Assembly: GCA_963772635.1 (NCBI GenBank)
Contig: CAVYYK010000028.1
Coordinates: forward strand, 402,826-466,825
Direction of reading: 5' to 3'
Source of the DNA: JAUXFS01 sp963772635
GTDB taxonomy: Bacteria > Pseudomonadota > Alphaproteobacteria > Rhodospirillales > Defluviicoccaceae
DNA length: 64,000 nt
Shown: piece by piece, positions 19,397-29,246 of the stretch
How the letters are laid out: each line of letters begins with the position of its first letter
How positions within the stretch are numbered: the stretch's first letter is position 1
Notes under the pieces: model-generated
Database searches by the model: none
What the model was told of the DNA's origin: nothing
The model's input: only the letters and a program-made list of their open reading frames with translations
Position numbers and translations under genes: made by a program

Positions 19397-19695
19397 GCAC
19401 GATTCGGGTTGTCCTTCCGGCTCATTTGCGGACACTGGCACGCATCGACGGCGAGGTGAACCTGGAGATGGAGGGTCCTGTCACCCCACACGCAATCCTC
19501 AACGCACTCGAAACACGTTACCCGATGTTGCGGGGGACAATTCGTGACCAGGTGACACAACAGCGACGACCGTTCATCAGGTTCTTTGCCTGCGGGCAGG
19601 ACCTCTCCCATGAACCACCGGACGCCCTGTTACCCGACGCGATCACAACTGGAGAAGAACCGTTCCTCATCGTAGGAGCGATGGCGGGTGGCTAA
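19393..19695 (+). CDS. MoaD/ThiS-family ubiquitin-like protein
   Basis: 100 residues, GTG start overlapping the preceding stop. It has the beta-grasp pattern (STIRVVLPAHLRTLARIDGEV, then a helix with LNALETRYPM) and ends in the diagnostic Gly-Gly (AMAGG), the site at which MoaD/ThiS proteins are adenylated and thiocarboxylated. Coupling to a beta-propeller gene is a recurring pair in bacteria whose job is not known. Either sulfur carriage or protein tagging would fit the C-terminus. Confidence 0.85.
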
Positions 19696-19726
19696 AAACC
19701 GGCAAGAGTATTCCCTTTCCCGGCCT

Positions 19727-19753
19727 GAGAATTCCGTTTTGGAGGGGATTCTC
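19727..19753. terminator. Hairpin between convergent genes
   Basis: An inverted repeat GAGAATTCC / GGGGATTCTC with an 8-nt loop between the convergent MoaD-like and 2OG-oxygenase genes. It has no long T-run on either side, so termination strength is doubtful. Confidence 0.35.
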
Positions 19754-19761
19754 CATCCGGT

Positions 19762-20511
19762 TCACCTGGCGTCGTGGAATATAATCCCGACCGTATAACG
19801 CTGCCCTGAGCGAACGCGGCTGACCCCATGCCGGAGGTTCACACGATACCAGCCTCTTCCACCTCGCACAGGGCGATGATGAACCGCGAAAATGACGCCA
19901 TCGCCTTGTCGCATCGGGACCACCATCGGCCGGGATTGCATACGTGGCCGCTGCTCGGTCATGACAAATTCACCACCCGTGAAATCTTTGTAAGGGTCAG
20001 ATAAAAGAATGGCAAGCTGGAGCGGAAACACGTGTTCGCCGTAGAGGTCCTGATGCAGGCAGTTGTAATCGTCCGCTTCATATTTGAGCATCAAAGGTGT
20101 TGGCTTATCCTGCCCGGCTTGATGACAGCGGGACAGAAAATCTTCATGCTTCTTTGGAAAGCGCATCTCAATGCCCATGGACGTATTCCACCGGTTGGCA
20201 ACCGGCACAAGATAGGGGTATATCGCATTCCGAAGTTGTTTGATGAGATCAGGGAGGGGATATCGAAAATACTGATATTCCCCACGGCCAAAGTTATGGC
20301 GACTCATCACGATGCGGCTACGAAATATCTCAGGACGGAAATACAACATGGCCAATGTCTCACATTCTTTCGAAGTGAGGAGCCCCTCGATCACTGCACT
20401 TCCTTGAGCATCAAGATCGATTGAGACCTGTCCCCAATCAATCGCGTTGACCCGTTTCAGCATAGTCGTAGGCAACGCGACGGAAGGTGTTGACCGCCCG
20501 CTCCCATTCAT
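19762..20511 (-). CDS. 2OG-Fe(II) dioxygenase coupled to ada
   Basis: 249 residues. Iron ligands are His153 and Asp155 in NCLHQDLYGEH and His228 in NLRHGVS; Arg238 (SGQRYTVGIIFHD) is the likely 2-oxoglutarate anchor. The layout fits the prolyl-hydroxylase-like branch rather than classical AlkB. The ATG overlaps the ada stop codon by four bases, so it is co-translated with the alkylation-response protein. This context suggests a role in alkylation damage, perhaps as an AlkB substitute, but that is inference. Confidence 0.85.
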   Translation of the reverse strand: MNGSGRSTPSVALPTTMLKRVNAIDWGQVSIDLDAQGSAVIEGLLTSKECETLAMLYFRPEIFRSRIVMSRHNFGRGEYQYFRYPLPDLIKQLRNAIYPYLVPVANRWNTSMGIEMRFPKKHEDFLSRCHQAGQDKPTPLMLKYEADDYNCLHQDLYGEHVFPLQLAILLSDPYKDFTGGEFVMTEQRPRMQSRPMVVPMRQGDGVIFAVHHRPVRGGRGWYRVNLRHGVSRVRSGQRYTVGIIFHDAR

Positions 20512-21587
20512 GTGTGTGCCTCACGTTCAAGCAACACTCGTTTCCGTTCGATGCCCCAACGATAGCCCGACAGTTCCCCATTCGTGCGCACCACACGATG
20601 ACAAGGAATCGCCACAGCTATTGCATTGGTGCCGCAGGCCCTGCCGACGGCCCGAACCGCTTTCGGCGCACCAATGCTCGCGGCGATGTCAGCATAGCTT
20701 GCCGTCGACCCGGCGGGAATGTTTTGCAATGCCTTCCAGACCCGTTGTTGAAACGCCGTACCTTGCACGTCCAACGGCAGATCCAACCCCCGCTCCGGCG
20801 CTTCGACAAAACCGATCACTGTTGCAACCAGGTGTTCGAAGTCACCATCACCCCCGATGAGATGAGCCTGAGAGAATTGCTTCTGCAAATCACGCGTCAG
20901 TTGCTCCGGGTTATCCCCAAGAAGGATCGCACACACGCCGCGCTCACTCATGGCAACGAGGATTGACCCGAGAAAACATTCCCCCACGGCAAATCGGATG
21001 TCTATCCCGGAACCACCGGCACGATATGAGGAAGGTGTCATACCCAAAACAGCATCGGAAGTTTCATAAAACCTTCCGTTGGAATTAAACCCGGCTTCGT
21101 AAATAGCCTCCGTCACGGTGCCTGTATGATTTAAGTGCGACCTCACCCGTTTTGCCAGATGTGCCGCCGTGTATCCTTTTGGAGTCAATCCCGTGACCGC
21201 TTTGAACACCCGATGAAAGTGATACCGGCTTAGTCCGGCATGATGTGATAATTCTTTGAGGCCTGGCGCATGGTCCGAATCCTCGATGAACCGGCAAGCT
21301 GCTGCGACTTTCTCCGCATATCGTTCTTGCAATCCGGGCTGGTTTGGCGTGCAACGCTTGCAGGGACGAAAACCAGCCTTCTCGGCATCTTCACGTGAAG
21401 CATGGAACCGGACATGTTCAGGCCGGGGCAAGCGGGATGCGCAGGACGGGCGGCAGTACACTCCGGTGGTGTTGACGGAATAATAAAATGTACCATCGGC
21501 TGTTGGGTCACGGAAAACCACGGTTGTCCACCGAGGATCATGGCGCGTTGCAACGGAACGTTTCCCCTGGTTCGCTGTATTTCTCAT
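20508..21587 (-). CDS. ada: Ada: methylated-DNA-protein cysteine methyltransferase / regulator
   Basis: About 359 residues from the ATG at 21587; the frame is open to 21662. Domains in order: N-terminal zinc Ada domain (YCRPSC near residue 47, CKRCTPN near 80), an AraC-type DNA-binding region (LKELSHHAGLSRYHFHRVFK near 118), and a C-terminal O6-alkylguanine transferase domain with the active-site motif AIPCHRVVR. It repairs methylphosphotriesters and O6-methylguanine, and in its methylated form activates transcription, including usually its own operon. Confidence 0.95.
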   Translation of the reverse strand: MRNTANQGKRSVATRHDPRWTTVVFRDPTADGTFYYSVNTTGVYCRPSCASRLPRPEHVRFHASREDAEKAGFRPCKRCTPNQPGLQERYAEKVAAACRFIEDSDHAPGLKELSHHAGLSRYHFHRVFKAVTGLTPKGYTAAHLAKRVRSHLNHTGTVTEAIYEAGFNSNGRFYETSDAVLGMTPSSYRAGGSGIDIRFAVGECFLGSILVAMSERGVCAILLGDNPEQLTRDLQKQFSQAHLIGGDGDFEHLVATVIGFVEAPERGLDLPLDVQGTAFQQRVWKALQNIPAGSTASYADIAASIGAPKAVRAVGRACGTNAIAVAIPCHRVVRTNGELSGYRWGIERKRVLLEREAHT

Positions 21588-21868
21588 GACCACTACCTGA
21601 GATAGACTGCTAAAATTGCAAGCATAACTTACCAAGAAATCTCCCATCCTGACATTCCACATTTCCGAATATTAATCTTCTTATACAAAAGTCGGGGACC
21701 GAGTACACTCCGTTTCTTGCTTTCCAATTCGGATTTCCCTGTCGGTCCCAGGGTTCTTACCAGTTCACGTGTGGAAAGGTACAAGATTATTCTTCGAGCA
21801 AGGAATCGAAGTTTTCATTATTTTTTCAGTGAGTAACCATCGGTCATTGACCGGAAAGGAACCAGGGG

Positions 21869-22312
21869 ATGGACATTTTTCAAATTTTAAAAAAGGATCA
21901 CCAAACGGTAAAGGACTTATTTAAAAAATTGGAAACCACCGGGCCACGTGCAATGAAAAGCCGAGAGAAATTATTTTCTCAGTTAAAAGATGATCTTGAA
22001 GCTCACTCCCATGGGGAGGAAGCCGTCTTCTATCCTGCCCTCAGAGAAAATGCAGAGATGGTAGACCTGATTAATGAGGCCACGGAAGAGCATGCCGAAG
22101 TCGAAAACCTTCTGGAAGACCTTGAAGCGATGGGCGCAGAATCCGAGGAATGGAGTTCAAAACTTGCCGAGCTCAAAAACAGTGTCCTGCACCATGTGAA
22201 GGAAGAAGAAGGCGAAATTTTCAAAAAGGCCAAGGAGATCCTGGAGAAGGAAGAAATTCAAAAAATGGGAAAAGAGTTTCAGGAGGCAAAAAAGCAGGCC
22301 ACGGCAGGCTAA
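21869..22312 (+). CDS. Hemerythrin HHE-domain protein
   Basis: 147 residues, highly charged and helical, with metal-ligand histidines and acids in the HHE spacing: KKDHQTVKDLF (His10), HSHGEEAVFYPAL (about 51-63), EEHAEVENLL (about 74) and HHVKEEEGEIF (about 110). Such proteins bind a di-iron centre and sense or store oxygen, NO or iron. The ATG has GGAACCAGGGG upstream. Converges on an SDR gene with a hairpin in between. Confidence 0.9.
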   Translation: MDIFQILKKDHQTVKDLFKKLETTGPRAMKSREKLFSQLKDDLEAHSHGEEAVFYPALRENAEMVDLINEATEEHAEVENLLEDLEAMGAESEEWSSKLAELKNSVLHHVKEEEGEIFKKAKEILEKEEIQKMGKEFQEAKKQATAG

Positions 22313-22350
22313 CGTTTACCAGGTTCAAATGCCCAGGGATGGGCCTCCAG

Positions 22351-22392
22351 GTCGAGAGGCTGATCTTGCATCAGGCAGATCAGCTTCTCGAT
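22351..22392. terminator. Long hairpin between convergent genes
   Basis: A nearly perfect 16-bp inverted repeat (GTCGAGAGGCTGATCT / AGATCAGCTTCTCGAT) with a 10-nt loop between the hemerythrin gene and the 3' end of the SDR gene. No T-run follows, so it may be a bidirectional or Rho-assisted stop, or an RNA-stabilising stem. Confidence 0.5.
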
Positions 22393-22427
22393 CGGAGAAT
22401 GGATTTCATTGAGGTTTCATTCATTCT

Positions 22428-23438
22428 CTACTGATTCACCTGTGACCACTTGCGGGCCCAACCTAGCGAAAGAAGACACCCGACGCCCGCCACCGCCAAC
22501 CACCCCCGATTCATGGAAGCCCATAATTGAAAACTGGATGACCGGGCCTGGTCATCAAAAGTGCCATGTGCCCCTCTGTCCTGCGGGACAGGCGTGAATA
22601 AATTATCGGCGCGATCAGGATTGACGGGGATATTCGTCTGTTGTCCCGTATAGGCCACTTCGGCGAGATAATGGTCCAATAACCCCGGAATGAATTTTTC
22701 CCCGACGATGGTTTTAACTGTCGGCATTCCAACCCACAACTCTCGACGATCGTGATCAGCCGACCAGACGATAGCCCGCGCCATCACCTCCGGCTGATAG
22801 ATGGGTGGAACCGGCTGGGGCTCATAAGGAAGGCGGCTTTTAATCCATCCAAATTGAGTCGTATTGACTCCCGGCAAATGCACCATGGAAAGGCGGACCT
22901 GGCTTCCCTCGTGAATCAGCTCCGATCGGAGCGACTCCGTGAATCCTTTGATAGCATGTTTGGCACCACAGTAAGCCGATTGAAGTGGAATCGCACGATA
23001 CGCCAACGCACTACCGACTTGGATAATGACACCCCGATCCCGGGGAAGCATCCGACGGAGTGCTGAAAGGGTTCCATAGACATATCCGAGATAAGTGACG
23101 TTAGTCACACGCTGGAATTCTGCAGCCGTCATGTCTTTCACCGGCGACAGTACGGAAGCCATGGCATTATTTATCCAAATATCGATCGGGCCAAATGTCT
23201 CCTCAACTTGGACAGCGGCTTTTTCGACCTGATCGGGATCGGCAACATCTGTCGGAATCACGACAGCTTTCCCTCCAAGCTTTTCAACCTCCCGGCGGGC
23301 TCCTTCCAAACCCTCCTGCCCACGGGCCAGCAAACCGAGAGATGCCCCCCGTCGAGCATAAACCCGTACGGTGGCTCGACCGATACCTGCAGAAGCTCCT
23401 GTGATGACTACTACCTCTGGGTGCCGATTGTTTTTCAT
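22428..23438 (-). CDS. SDR-family oxidoreductase with C-terminal membrane segment
   Basis: 336 residues. Rossmann nucleotide-binding motif VVVITGASAGIGRATVR near residue 10, NNA at about 90 and catalytic YxxxK in SAYCGAKHAIKGF near 155, all standard for short-chain dehydrogenases. About 80 extra residues follow the core, including a hydrophobic segment near the C-terminus (GWLAVAGVGCLLSLGWA), which would anchor it to the membrane. This longer SDR type is often linked to stress loci. Substrate unknown. The ribosome site AAAGAG is close to the ATG. Confidence 0.9.
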   Translation of the reverse strand: MKNNRHPEVVVITGASAGIGRATVRVYARRGASLGLLARGQEGLEGARREVEKLGGKAVVIPTDVADPDQVEKAAVQVEETFGPIDIWINNAMASVLSPVKDMTAAEFQRVTNVTYLGYVYGTLSALRRMLPRDRGVIIQVGSALAYRAIPLQSAYCGAKHAIKGFTESLRSELIHEGSQVRLSMVHLPGVNTTQFGWIKSRLPYEPQPVPPIYQPEVMARAIVWSADHDRRELWVGMPTVKTIVGEKFIPGLLDHYLAEVAYTGQQTNIPVNPDRADNLFTPVPQDRGAHGTFDDQARSSSFQLWASMNRGWLAVAGVGCLLSLGWARKWSQVNQ

Positions 23439-23545
23439 CTCTTTTCCTCTTGTGTTTCACGGGCTACGGAATGGAGGAACGGGGGCGGTATAGGAATTTC
23501 TCCCGCCAGGGTGAGCAAGGGAATGTCCTTCGAAAATCAAAGCTA

Positions 23546-24928
23546 TCACTTCAGTAAATCCTTTTCCTGATTCTCTGCTCGATCATGCGAAATTTGCTCA
23601 ACAATATGATTATCTTTAGTGACATCGGCCTGAGAACTTAATAGCACAGCGGGTGCTGGAGCATCCCTTTTATGATCGGTCTGTTCAAAAACGGCCTGGG
23701 CATCGAGAGGGGAAGCCCCCTGCATCTTCACACGATAGATGGGTTCGGGCATTTCATAATTGGCCAGATCAAAGGCCTCTTTCACACCCCGAATCGCTTC
23801 ACTTCTAACCTTTTGGAAATCGAATTGATCCTGCGTGGTCCAGGCAAACATTTTCAGTATCACATTCGAATCACCTAATTTTTCCACCGCGCACCGGACC
23901 GGCGGATCAGCAATCACCCCGGAGGTTTGCTCTAATGTTGTGATAGCGAGTTGCCGCGCAGCTTGTATGTCGACAGCGGTATCAATACCGACCTCAAACG
24001 TAAAACGCCGTTTGGGATTTCGGGAATAGTTGAGAATAATACCCTTGTAGACGGTGGCATTCGGAATGCGAACATGATTTCCGTCCAAGGTCATGAGAAT
24101 GGTCTCCCGGGACGTCAACTTCATCACCAACCCTTCGTAATTCTCCAGAACAATTTGGTCCAGTGGCCGAAACGGTTGCCTGATGCTCAGCAGAATGCTG
24201 GCAATGTAGTTTTCCACTGTGTCCCGGAGGGCAAAACTTATGGCCAGGCCCATGACCCCGGCTACACCAACGATAGTTCCCAAAAGAGCCGTGGCGTCCA
24301 GGATTTCGAGCATGACGACAAAGCCAATAAATATGACGGTCCCTTTGACGATTTGTTTGGCTAATGATTGTAAAAACGTATGTGGAGTAATTTTTTCATA
24401 AAGGTTATCCCATTTGGTCATAAAGGATGCGAGGAACCAGAATACAAGAAATACCGTGAAACCGATGATCAGGAGTGGGAGATAGGAGATGAAATTATTG
24501 AGTTGGTCAACCATTTTTTCCTGCACGACGGTCAACCGTTCACGAACTTCCCGTTTCTGCGTGATTTCATCTGTCACGCTGACCACACCATCCACACGTC
24601 CGGCAAGTTCAAGAGCCTGTTCGTGAGCTTCCTTCGTGTAAGTCTGTCCGGTTAGTCGCACCACGCCCGCATTTACGTTGATAACGACGCCGGCAAGGGC
24701 AGGTAAATTCTTAAATACATCTGCAAGACGTTGCTTGATAAGCCGATCTTCAACCTTGTCTGCTCCAACCGCAATTTCCTGTGGAATATTGGTGGGGCGT
24801 GAATCTGTGGGAGCCTCCGGCTTATCCACAGGCTCCTGAGACCACACAGGTTCAACCCGCACACTCCATGCGCCAATGATGAGGAATACGATGATTATCG
24901 AATAAAACCTGAAGTACATACTATTCAC
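23546..24928 (-). CDS. Mechanosensitive channel (MscS family) with N-terminal BON domain
   Basis: 460 residues. A signal peptide or first helix (residues 7-25) is followed by a BON domain (about 52-120; LADVFKNLPALAGVVINVNAGVVRLTGQ), then three helices (about 150-235) and the MscS beta and C-terminal domains. The pore-lining helix near 225-245 carries the Gly/Ala pattern GVAGVMGLAISFALRDTVENYIASI. The BON domain probably contacts membrane or periplasmic matrix. MscS channels release solutes on hypo-osmotic shock, which complements NAGGN accumulation elsewhere in the window. Confidence 0.92.
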   Translation of the reverse strand: MNSMYFRFYSIIIVFLIIGAWSVRVEPVWSQEPVDKPEAPTDSRPTNIPQEIAVGADKVEDRLIKQRLADVFKNLPALAGVVINVNAGVVRLTGQTYTKEAHEQALELAGRVDGVVSVTDEITQKREVRERLTVVQEKMVDQLNNFISYLPLLIIGFTVFLVFWFLASFMTKWDNLYEKITPHTFLQSLAKQIVKGTVIFIGFVVMLEILDATALLGTIVGVAGVMGLAISFALRDTVENYIASILLSIRQPFRPLDQIVLENYEGLVMKLTSRETILMTLDGNHVRIPNATVYKGIILNYSRNPKRRFTFEVGIDTAVDIQAARQLAITTLEQTSGVIADPPVRCAVEKLGDSNVILKMFAWTTQDQFDFQKVRSEAIRGVKEAFDLANYEMPEPIYRVKMQGASPLDAQAVFEQTDHKRDAPAPAVLLSSQADVTKDNHIVEQISHDRAENQEKDLLK

Positions 24929-25603
24929 CCTATCCTTGTTCCTATCATTGACTACTCCCAGAAACCGAACAACAACGTGCTGGACCTCTCCCGGAAAAGT
25001 CTCATCACCGCCTTAAGCGAAACCAAAATTTATCCAGCCGCGAGAAAAAGCAGCGCTCCTCTTGGGATAGGAATTCGGCATTACGGTATAAGAGAACACA
25101 ACTTCATTATGTGATAGATTAAGCAACTGGAGAAAGGGAACACACATGAAGCTCAGAATAACCTCAGAAGAATGGCCGTAGGCGAAATGATACATGATTC
25201 AAGGCTTGTTGAGATTATCATTTTTCATAGTTCACGAATAACTATAAATTTTTCAACAGACAAATTCAGGTCTTACCATCTGAAAACATCCGTCAAAATC
25301 GCTCTCTGAATACGATGGGGTTCCCGAAGTAGGGAGATGGATTCTAGAGAAGTTTCACTGAGTGATTTGTCCATAATAAGTGACGGGCGCGGTTTCTTAT
25401 CACACATTTGAGTGCGGTGTGCGTGGCAACATTCCAGGACATAAAGCTTCCTAAGAGGCGAATACTAGACGGAGAGTGAATCATGTTACACTGCCAAAAT
25501 GTATCATGCAGATGATCGTCATGATGATCCTGTTTCCGTCTCCGCGACCAGTCGGGTATCCTTTGGTGTGTCCATACACCAACCCTTAGGGGTGTCACCA
25601 TAA
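24929..25603. other. Divergent intergenic region, no gene seen
   Basis: About 675 bp between the MscS gene and the AI-2E-family gene. Composition is AT-rich around 25200-25270. Open frames are short and without ribosome sites. No recognisable RNA, repeat or operator. Confidence 0.5.
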
Positions 25604-26725
25604 ATGTCTCCACAAGTTCTCTCAGCGGCCTTCCTTTTGTTGTGTTCCCTCCTGCTGTACGTGTTGGCTCTAATTTTTGCCCCCTTCATGACACCCATTT
25701 TGTGGGCCATGATTTTGGTTCGTCTCTTCTATCCTCTCTATCAGTGGCTGACCCATAAGCTGGGAGACAGAACTACAGCTTCGGCGGCTCTCAGCACATT
25801 GAGCGTCATGTTGCTTGCCGTCTTGCCCGTGGCATATCTGGTCTTTCTGGTGGTGACAGAGACCCTTAATGCCTATCAGCTCGCCATAAATTGGGTGCAA
25901 GAGGGTGGACTACAACGACTGCCCGATCTCGTCGCAAGGCTGCCTCTGATCGGAAACCTGTCCCAAGAATTGTTGGGCCGACTTGTTCTGGCTTACGCAG
26001 ACCTTCAGCCGAATCTGGTTGAAGGAGGGAAAGCCGTCAGCGGAGTCCTGCTATCCAGTGTCGGGGGGTTGGCCACAAACGCCATTGATCTCGTGATGGA
26101 TTTCTTTGTGATCCTGTTTACGCTGTTCTTCCTGTTTCGCGACGGACACAAGCTCTATCGTGCCTTTTATGAGGCGCTCCCTATCGAAGAAAGCTATAAA
26201 GCGGTGATCATGGATCGCCTTGACAATGTGATGGGGGCTGTCGTTCAGGGCACCCTGCTCACGGCCTTGGCACAGGGCTTCACCGCAGGGCTTGCCTATT
26301 GGGCGTTGGGCGTGCCGTTTTCGGTTTTTCTGGGAGCCCTGAGCGCCCTTCTTTCTCTTGTGCCGATCGGCGGCACGGCATTAGTCTGGGGACCGGTCGC
26401 CGCATATCTTGTCTGGACCGGCCCCATTTGGAAAGGCATCGTCATGGTCGGCATCGGGATCGGGTTAGTCGGGCTCATGGATAATTTACTGAAACCGTTT
26501 CTCGTCGGATCGAAAGCGGACTTGCCGGTCCTGTTTCTCTTCTTCGCCTCGTTAGGGGGCCTCGCCTACTTCGGGTTCATCGGATTGTTTCTTGGCCCGA
26601 TTCTGCTTGGGATCGCCGTGGCGGTCTTTCAAATTTACCGTGAGAACTATCAGGCTCAGGCCGGGCTTTTGGTAAAAGCAGAATCAGGACACCCAAAAGA
26701 ACCGGTAAACCCAACTATTAAATAG
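25604..26725 (+). CDS. AI-2E family (PerM/YdiK-type) membrane transporter
   Basis: 373 residues with about eight hydrophobic segments in the family arrangement: paired helices at the N-terminus (LLLCSLLLYVLALIFAPFMTP), a long soluble loop, then the conserved block ALAQGFTAGLAYWALGVPFS, FLGALSALLSLVPIGG and DNLLKPFLVG. Members export or exchange small molecules (AI-2, Na+/H+, others); the substrate cannot be predicted. It is followed 12 bp later by a small GlsB-type membrane protein, likely in the same transcript. Confidence 0.9.
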   Translation: MSPQVLSAAFLLLCSLLLYVLALIFAPFMTPILWAMILVRLFYPLYQWLTHKLGDRTTASAALSTLSVMLLAVLPVAYLVFLVVTETLNAYQLAINWVQEGGLQRLPDLVARLPLIGNLSQELLGRLVLAYADLQPNLVEGGKAVSGVLLSSVGGLATNAIDLVMDFFVILFTLFFLFRDGHKLYRAFYEALPIEESYKAVIMDRLDNVMGAVVQGTLLTALAQGFTAGLAYWALGVPFSVFLGALSALLSLVPIGGTALVWGPVAAYLVWTGPIWKGIVMVGIGIGLVGLMDNLLKPFLVGSKADLPVLFLFFASLGGLAYFGFIGLFLGPILLGIAVAVFQIYRENYQAQAGLLVKAESGHPKEPVNPTIK

Positions 26726-26737
26726 GAGGGTTGAAGT

Positions 26738-26992
26738 ATGAGTGTCATCGGTTGGATCGTCTTCGGGTTAATTGTGGGAGTCGTTGGAAAACTCCTCATG
26801 CCCGGCAAAGATCCGGGAGGGTTTCTCGCCACTGTCGCGATCGGGATCATTGGGGCGCTCTTCGGTGGAATGCTCGGGAGAATGATCGGCATGTATGGAC
26901 AGGACGATCCCGTCGGGTTTGTGATGGCCGTTATCGGGGCCATCCTGTTTCTCTGGCTCTACCGGGTGATGACCCGACGTGGGGACACCTGA
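26738..26992 (+). CDS. GlsB/YeaQ/YmgE-family stress membrane protein
   Basis: 84 residues with AGGAGGG about 8 nt upstream. Three hydrophobic segments with the family's glycine patterns: GWIVFGLIVGVVGKLLMPGK, then FLATVAIGIIGALFGGMLGR, then VMAVIGAILFLWLYRVM. These transglycosylase-associated small inner-membrane proteins rise under envelope or osmotic stress; the molecular function is unknown. Confidence 0.92.
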   Translation: MSVIGWIVFGLIVGVVGKLLMPGKDPGGFLATVAIGIIGALFGGMLGRMIGMYGQDDPVGFVMAVIGAILFLWLYRVMTRRGDT

Positions 26993-27145
26993 CGTCAACC
27001 ATTTCCCCCGGATTGTGTGGAACGGTTCTTTCACTCACTGACGTCGTCATGTTTCCAGCTCCCACATGAGCAGAATGACCTAAGATGGGATTTCGCCTGG
27101 ATTCCGGGTGCAGATAATCACCTGTTGCAGAAAGCCCTTCCCGTC

Positions 27146-27802
27146 CTATCTCGCCTCAATTGTTTTGGGAAATCCGGATGCCAGGAGGTCTGCACAATCC
27201 TGGTAAACAGCCACCGCTCCAGCCGCATAGAGCTCCTCTCGACTAAAGGCTCCTCCTGTTCTGACCGCAATCGTCTGAAGCCCACAACCTTGAGCGGATT
27301 GAATATCCCAAATCGTGTCACCGACCACAATGCTCTCCTTCGGGGAACATCCAGCCCGCTCCAGAGTTAGTTGAAAAATATCCGGTGCGGGTTTCGCACG
27401 GTCTACATCCGCCGACGACACCAGTCCGGCCAGCTTATCTTTCGCCTCAAGTGCGTGAACATGATGTTCCAATTCTTCAGACTTCGCACTCGTCGCCAGC
27501 CAGACGGCGATGCCTTGCGATGAGAGGGTTGCAATGATTTCTGTGGCTCCAGGCAAAGGATAGGTATGATCTTTCATCTCCGCAAAAAAATGGCTGTGTA
27601 ACTCATTGGCCCGTCCGTGTAAGGCCTCATCCGGAAGAAGCGTACCCAGCATCAGGTCCGATCCCTTACCAATCTGACGATGGATTGCAGCACGCGGCAT
27701 TGGATATTTGACTACCGAAAAAGCACGGGCCCATGCCTCCACATGTAAATAATTCGTATCCATAAGCGTGCCATCAACATCAAAAATCACCACCCCTATC
27801 AT
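27146..27802 (-). CDS. HAD-superfamily phosphatase (phosphoglycolate-phosphatase-like)
   Basis: 218 residues, ribosome site CAGGAG 8 nt upstream. HAD motif I is FDVDGTLMDTN (nucleophile Asp8, Asp10), motif II is WLATSAKSEE, motif III Lys is in DRAKPAPDIFQ and motif IV in VVGDTIWDIQSA. An alpha-helical cap is inserted after motif I. The family dephosphorylates small metabolites such as phosphoglycolate; the substrate here is open. Confidence 0.9.
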   Translation of the reverse strand: MIGVVIFDVDGTLMDTNYLHVEAWARAFSVVKYPMPRAAIHRQIGKGSDLMLGTLLPDEALHGRANELHSHFFAEMKDHTYPLPGATEIIATLSSQGIAVWLATSAKSEELEHHVHALEAKDKLAGLVSSADVDRAKPAPDIFQLTLERAGCSPKESIVVGDTIWDIQSAQGCGLQTIAVRTGGAFSREELYAAGAVAVYQDCADLLASGFPKTIEAR

Positions 27803-28497
27803 AGGAAAATCTCCTGTCAGTCAGGCCGAAAGGCCAGAGCTTGACTTCACCCTTATACGTGTAATTCCCGGATTTCTTTGCCATCATATCGGACAAAACA
27901 AAATCCCTTACTTTCCTGTTTTCGCACCAGACCGGTTCTCATATTTGACATATCTAAGCCCAGTCGCCTTTACCCAACAAGGCAAATCATTTTTCGGTTG
28001 CAGATGGTGGCCCCACGGTCAGAGGATATCGTCATCCCTTATATGGGCTAGGGATCTCAAATTCTCAATCCATAATGGATAACCGTCTAAGACTCGGCGC
28101 TCAGCTTTCCTATTATTAGGATATTTTCTCCATTGATTGAAATGGATACTTTTCGATTTTCATGAGAGGATTCGTCTGTCCCCAAGACATCTCCTGACAT
28201 CACAGCCAAACTTTCCCGGGCCTTCGGTGTTCTTGTTTCCAAGAGTGGGGAAACGAGCCCTTCGGTAGAATAAACAAATCCGAACCATGGCAACCTGTAC
28301 TTTCAGGATGCTGGGTATGCAGGCCTGCCTACGAATTCCGTCCCGAATGGATCGCATACTCACGGGCCACATCATCTCTACTTTCTTATACTGTGCAACC
28401 GGGGTTGCCTGAACGTGTGATCTACCCAGTATCACCGGGCTTTCCGTGGCAAATCCATTTTTTGAAAAAAGCTAGGCACCAATAGGCATGGATCAGG
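27803..28497. other. Intergenic stretch, no gene seen
   Basis: About 700 bp between the HAD gene and the acetyltransferase gene. Several short frames exist on both strands but none has a ribosome site or a recognisable protein. No repeat family member detected. Confidence 0.5.
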
Positions 28498-29049
28498 TTA
28501 GATTTGACGGATGATGCGACAGGGATTGCCCGCTGCAACGACACCGGGTCTGACATCACGAGTAACCACGCTACCAGCACCAATGACGGCACCATCCCCG
28601 ATGACGACCCCAGGGCAAATGATCGCCCCGCCACCCACCCATACATCATCGCCAATGGTCACCGTCTTGGCGAATTCCAGACCGGAACGTCGTTCATGAG
28701 CACTCAGTGGATGTGAGGCTGTGTAGATGTGAACACCAGGGCCGAACAAGACATGATTTCCGATTGAGATCGGCATGACATCAAGGAAAACGCAATTACA
28801 ATTGAAGTAGGCGTGTGCGCCGAGACGAATATTGTAACCGTAGTCACAAAAGAATGGCGGGGTGAGAAACGCATCGGTTTCTGTGTGAAAGAGATCGGCA
28901 AGGACCGCATGGCGCTCGCCTTCCGATGCGGTTGCAGGCAAAGCGTTTAACTGTTGGCAAAGCATTCTGGCCCGCTGACGCTCTTCAACGAGTTCCGGAT
29001 CGGCACCGTTATATAACTCCCCACTGAGCATCTTTTGCTTTTCAGTCAA
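28498..29049 (-). CDS. Sugar O-acetyltransferase (maltose/galactoside type, hexapeptide repeat)
   Basis: 183 residues from the ATG at 29049 (MLTEKQKMLSGELYN, the family's N-terminus). The left-handed beta-helix hexapeptide repeats run from about residue 60 to the end, with the catalytic His in GPGVHIYTASHPL and the acetyl-CoA region GDDVWVGGGAIICPGVVIG. Close to Maa/LacA enzymes that acetylate maltose, glucose or galactosides. It sits alone between intergenic regions. Confidence 0.93.
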   Translation of the reverse strand: MTEKQKMLSGELYNGADPELVEERQRARMLCQQLNALPATASEGERHAVLADLFHTETDAFLTPPFFCDYGYNIRLGAHAYFNCNCVFLDVMPISIGNHVLFGPGVHIYTASHPLSAHERRSGLEFAKTVTIGDDVWVGGGAIICPGVVIGDGAVIGAGSVVTRDVRPGVVAAGNPCRIIRQI

Positions 29050-29246
29050 CATAGAAGTACCTGATGATTCCGAAATGAAAGAACACGACCATAGCAATGG
29101 TCAATTGACAATGTGAGTGAAGGAGCAGGATACGAAATTAAAATTTGCGTTCGAACGTTGCCAATCGTCTTAAATTTCAAAAAGTATTCCTGCAAACCCA
29201 TGACTCATGTATGATCCTCCGACTTTTCCCCTCTCAGGGGCCCGGC

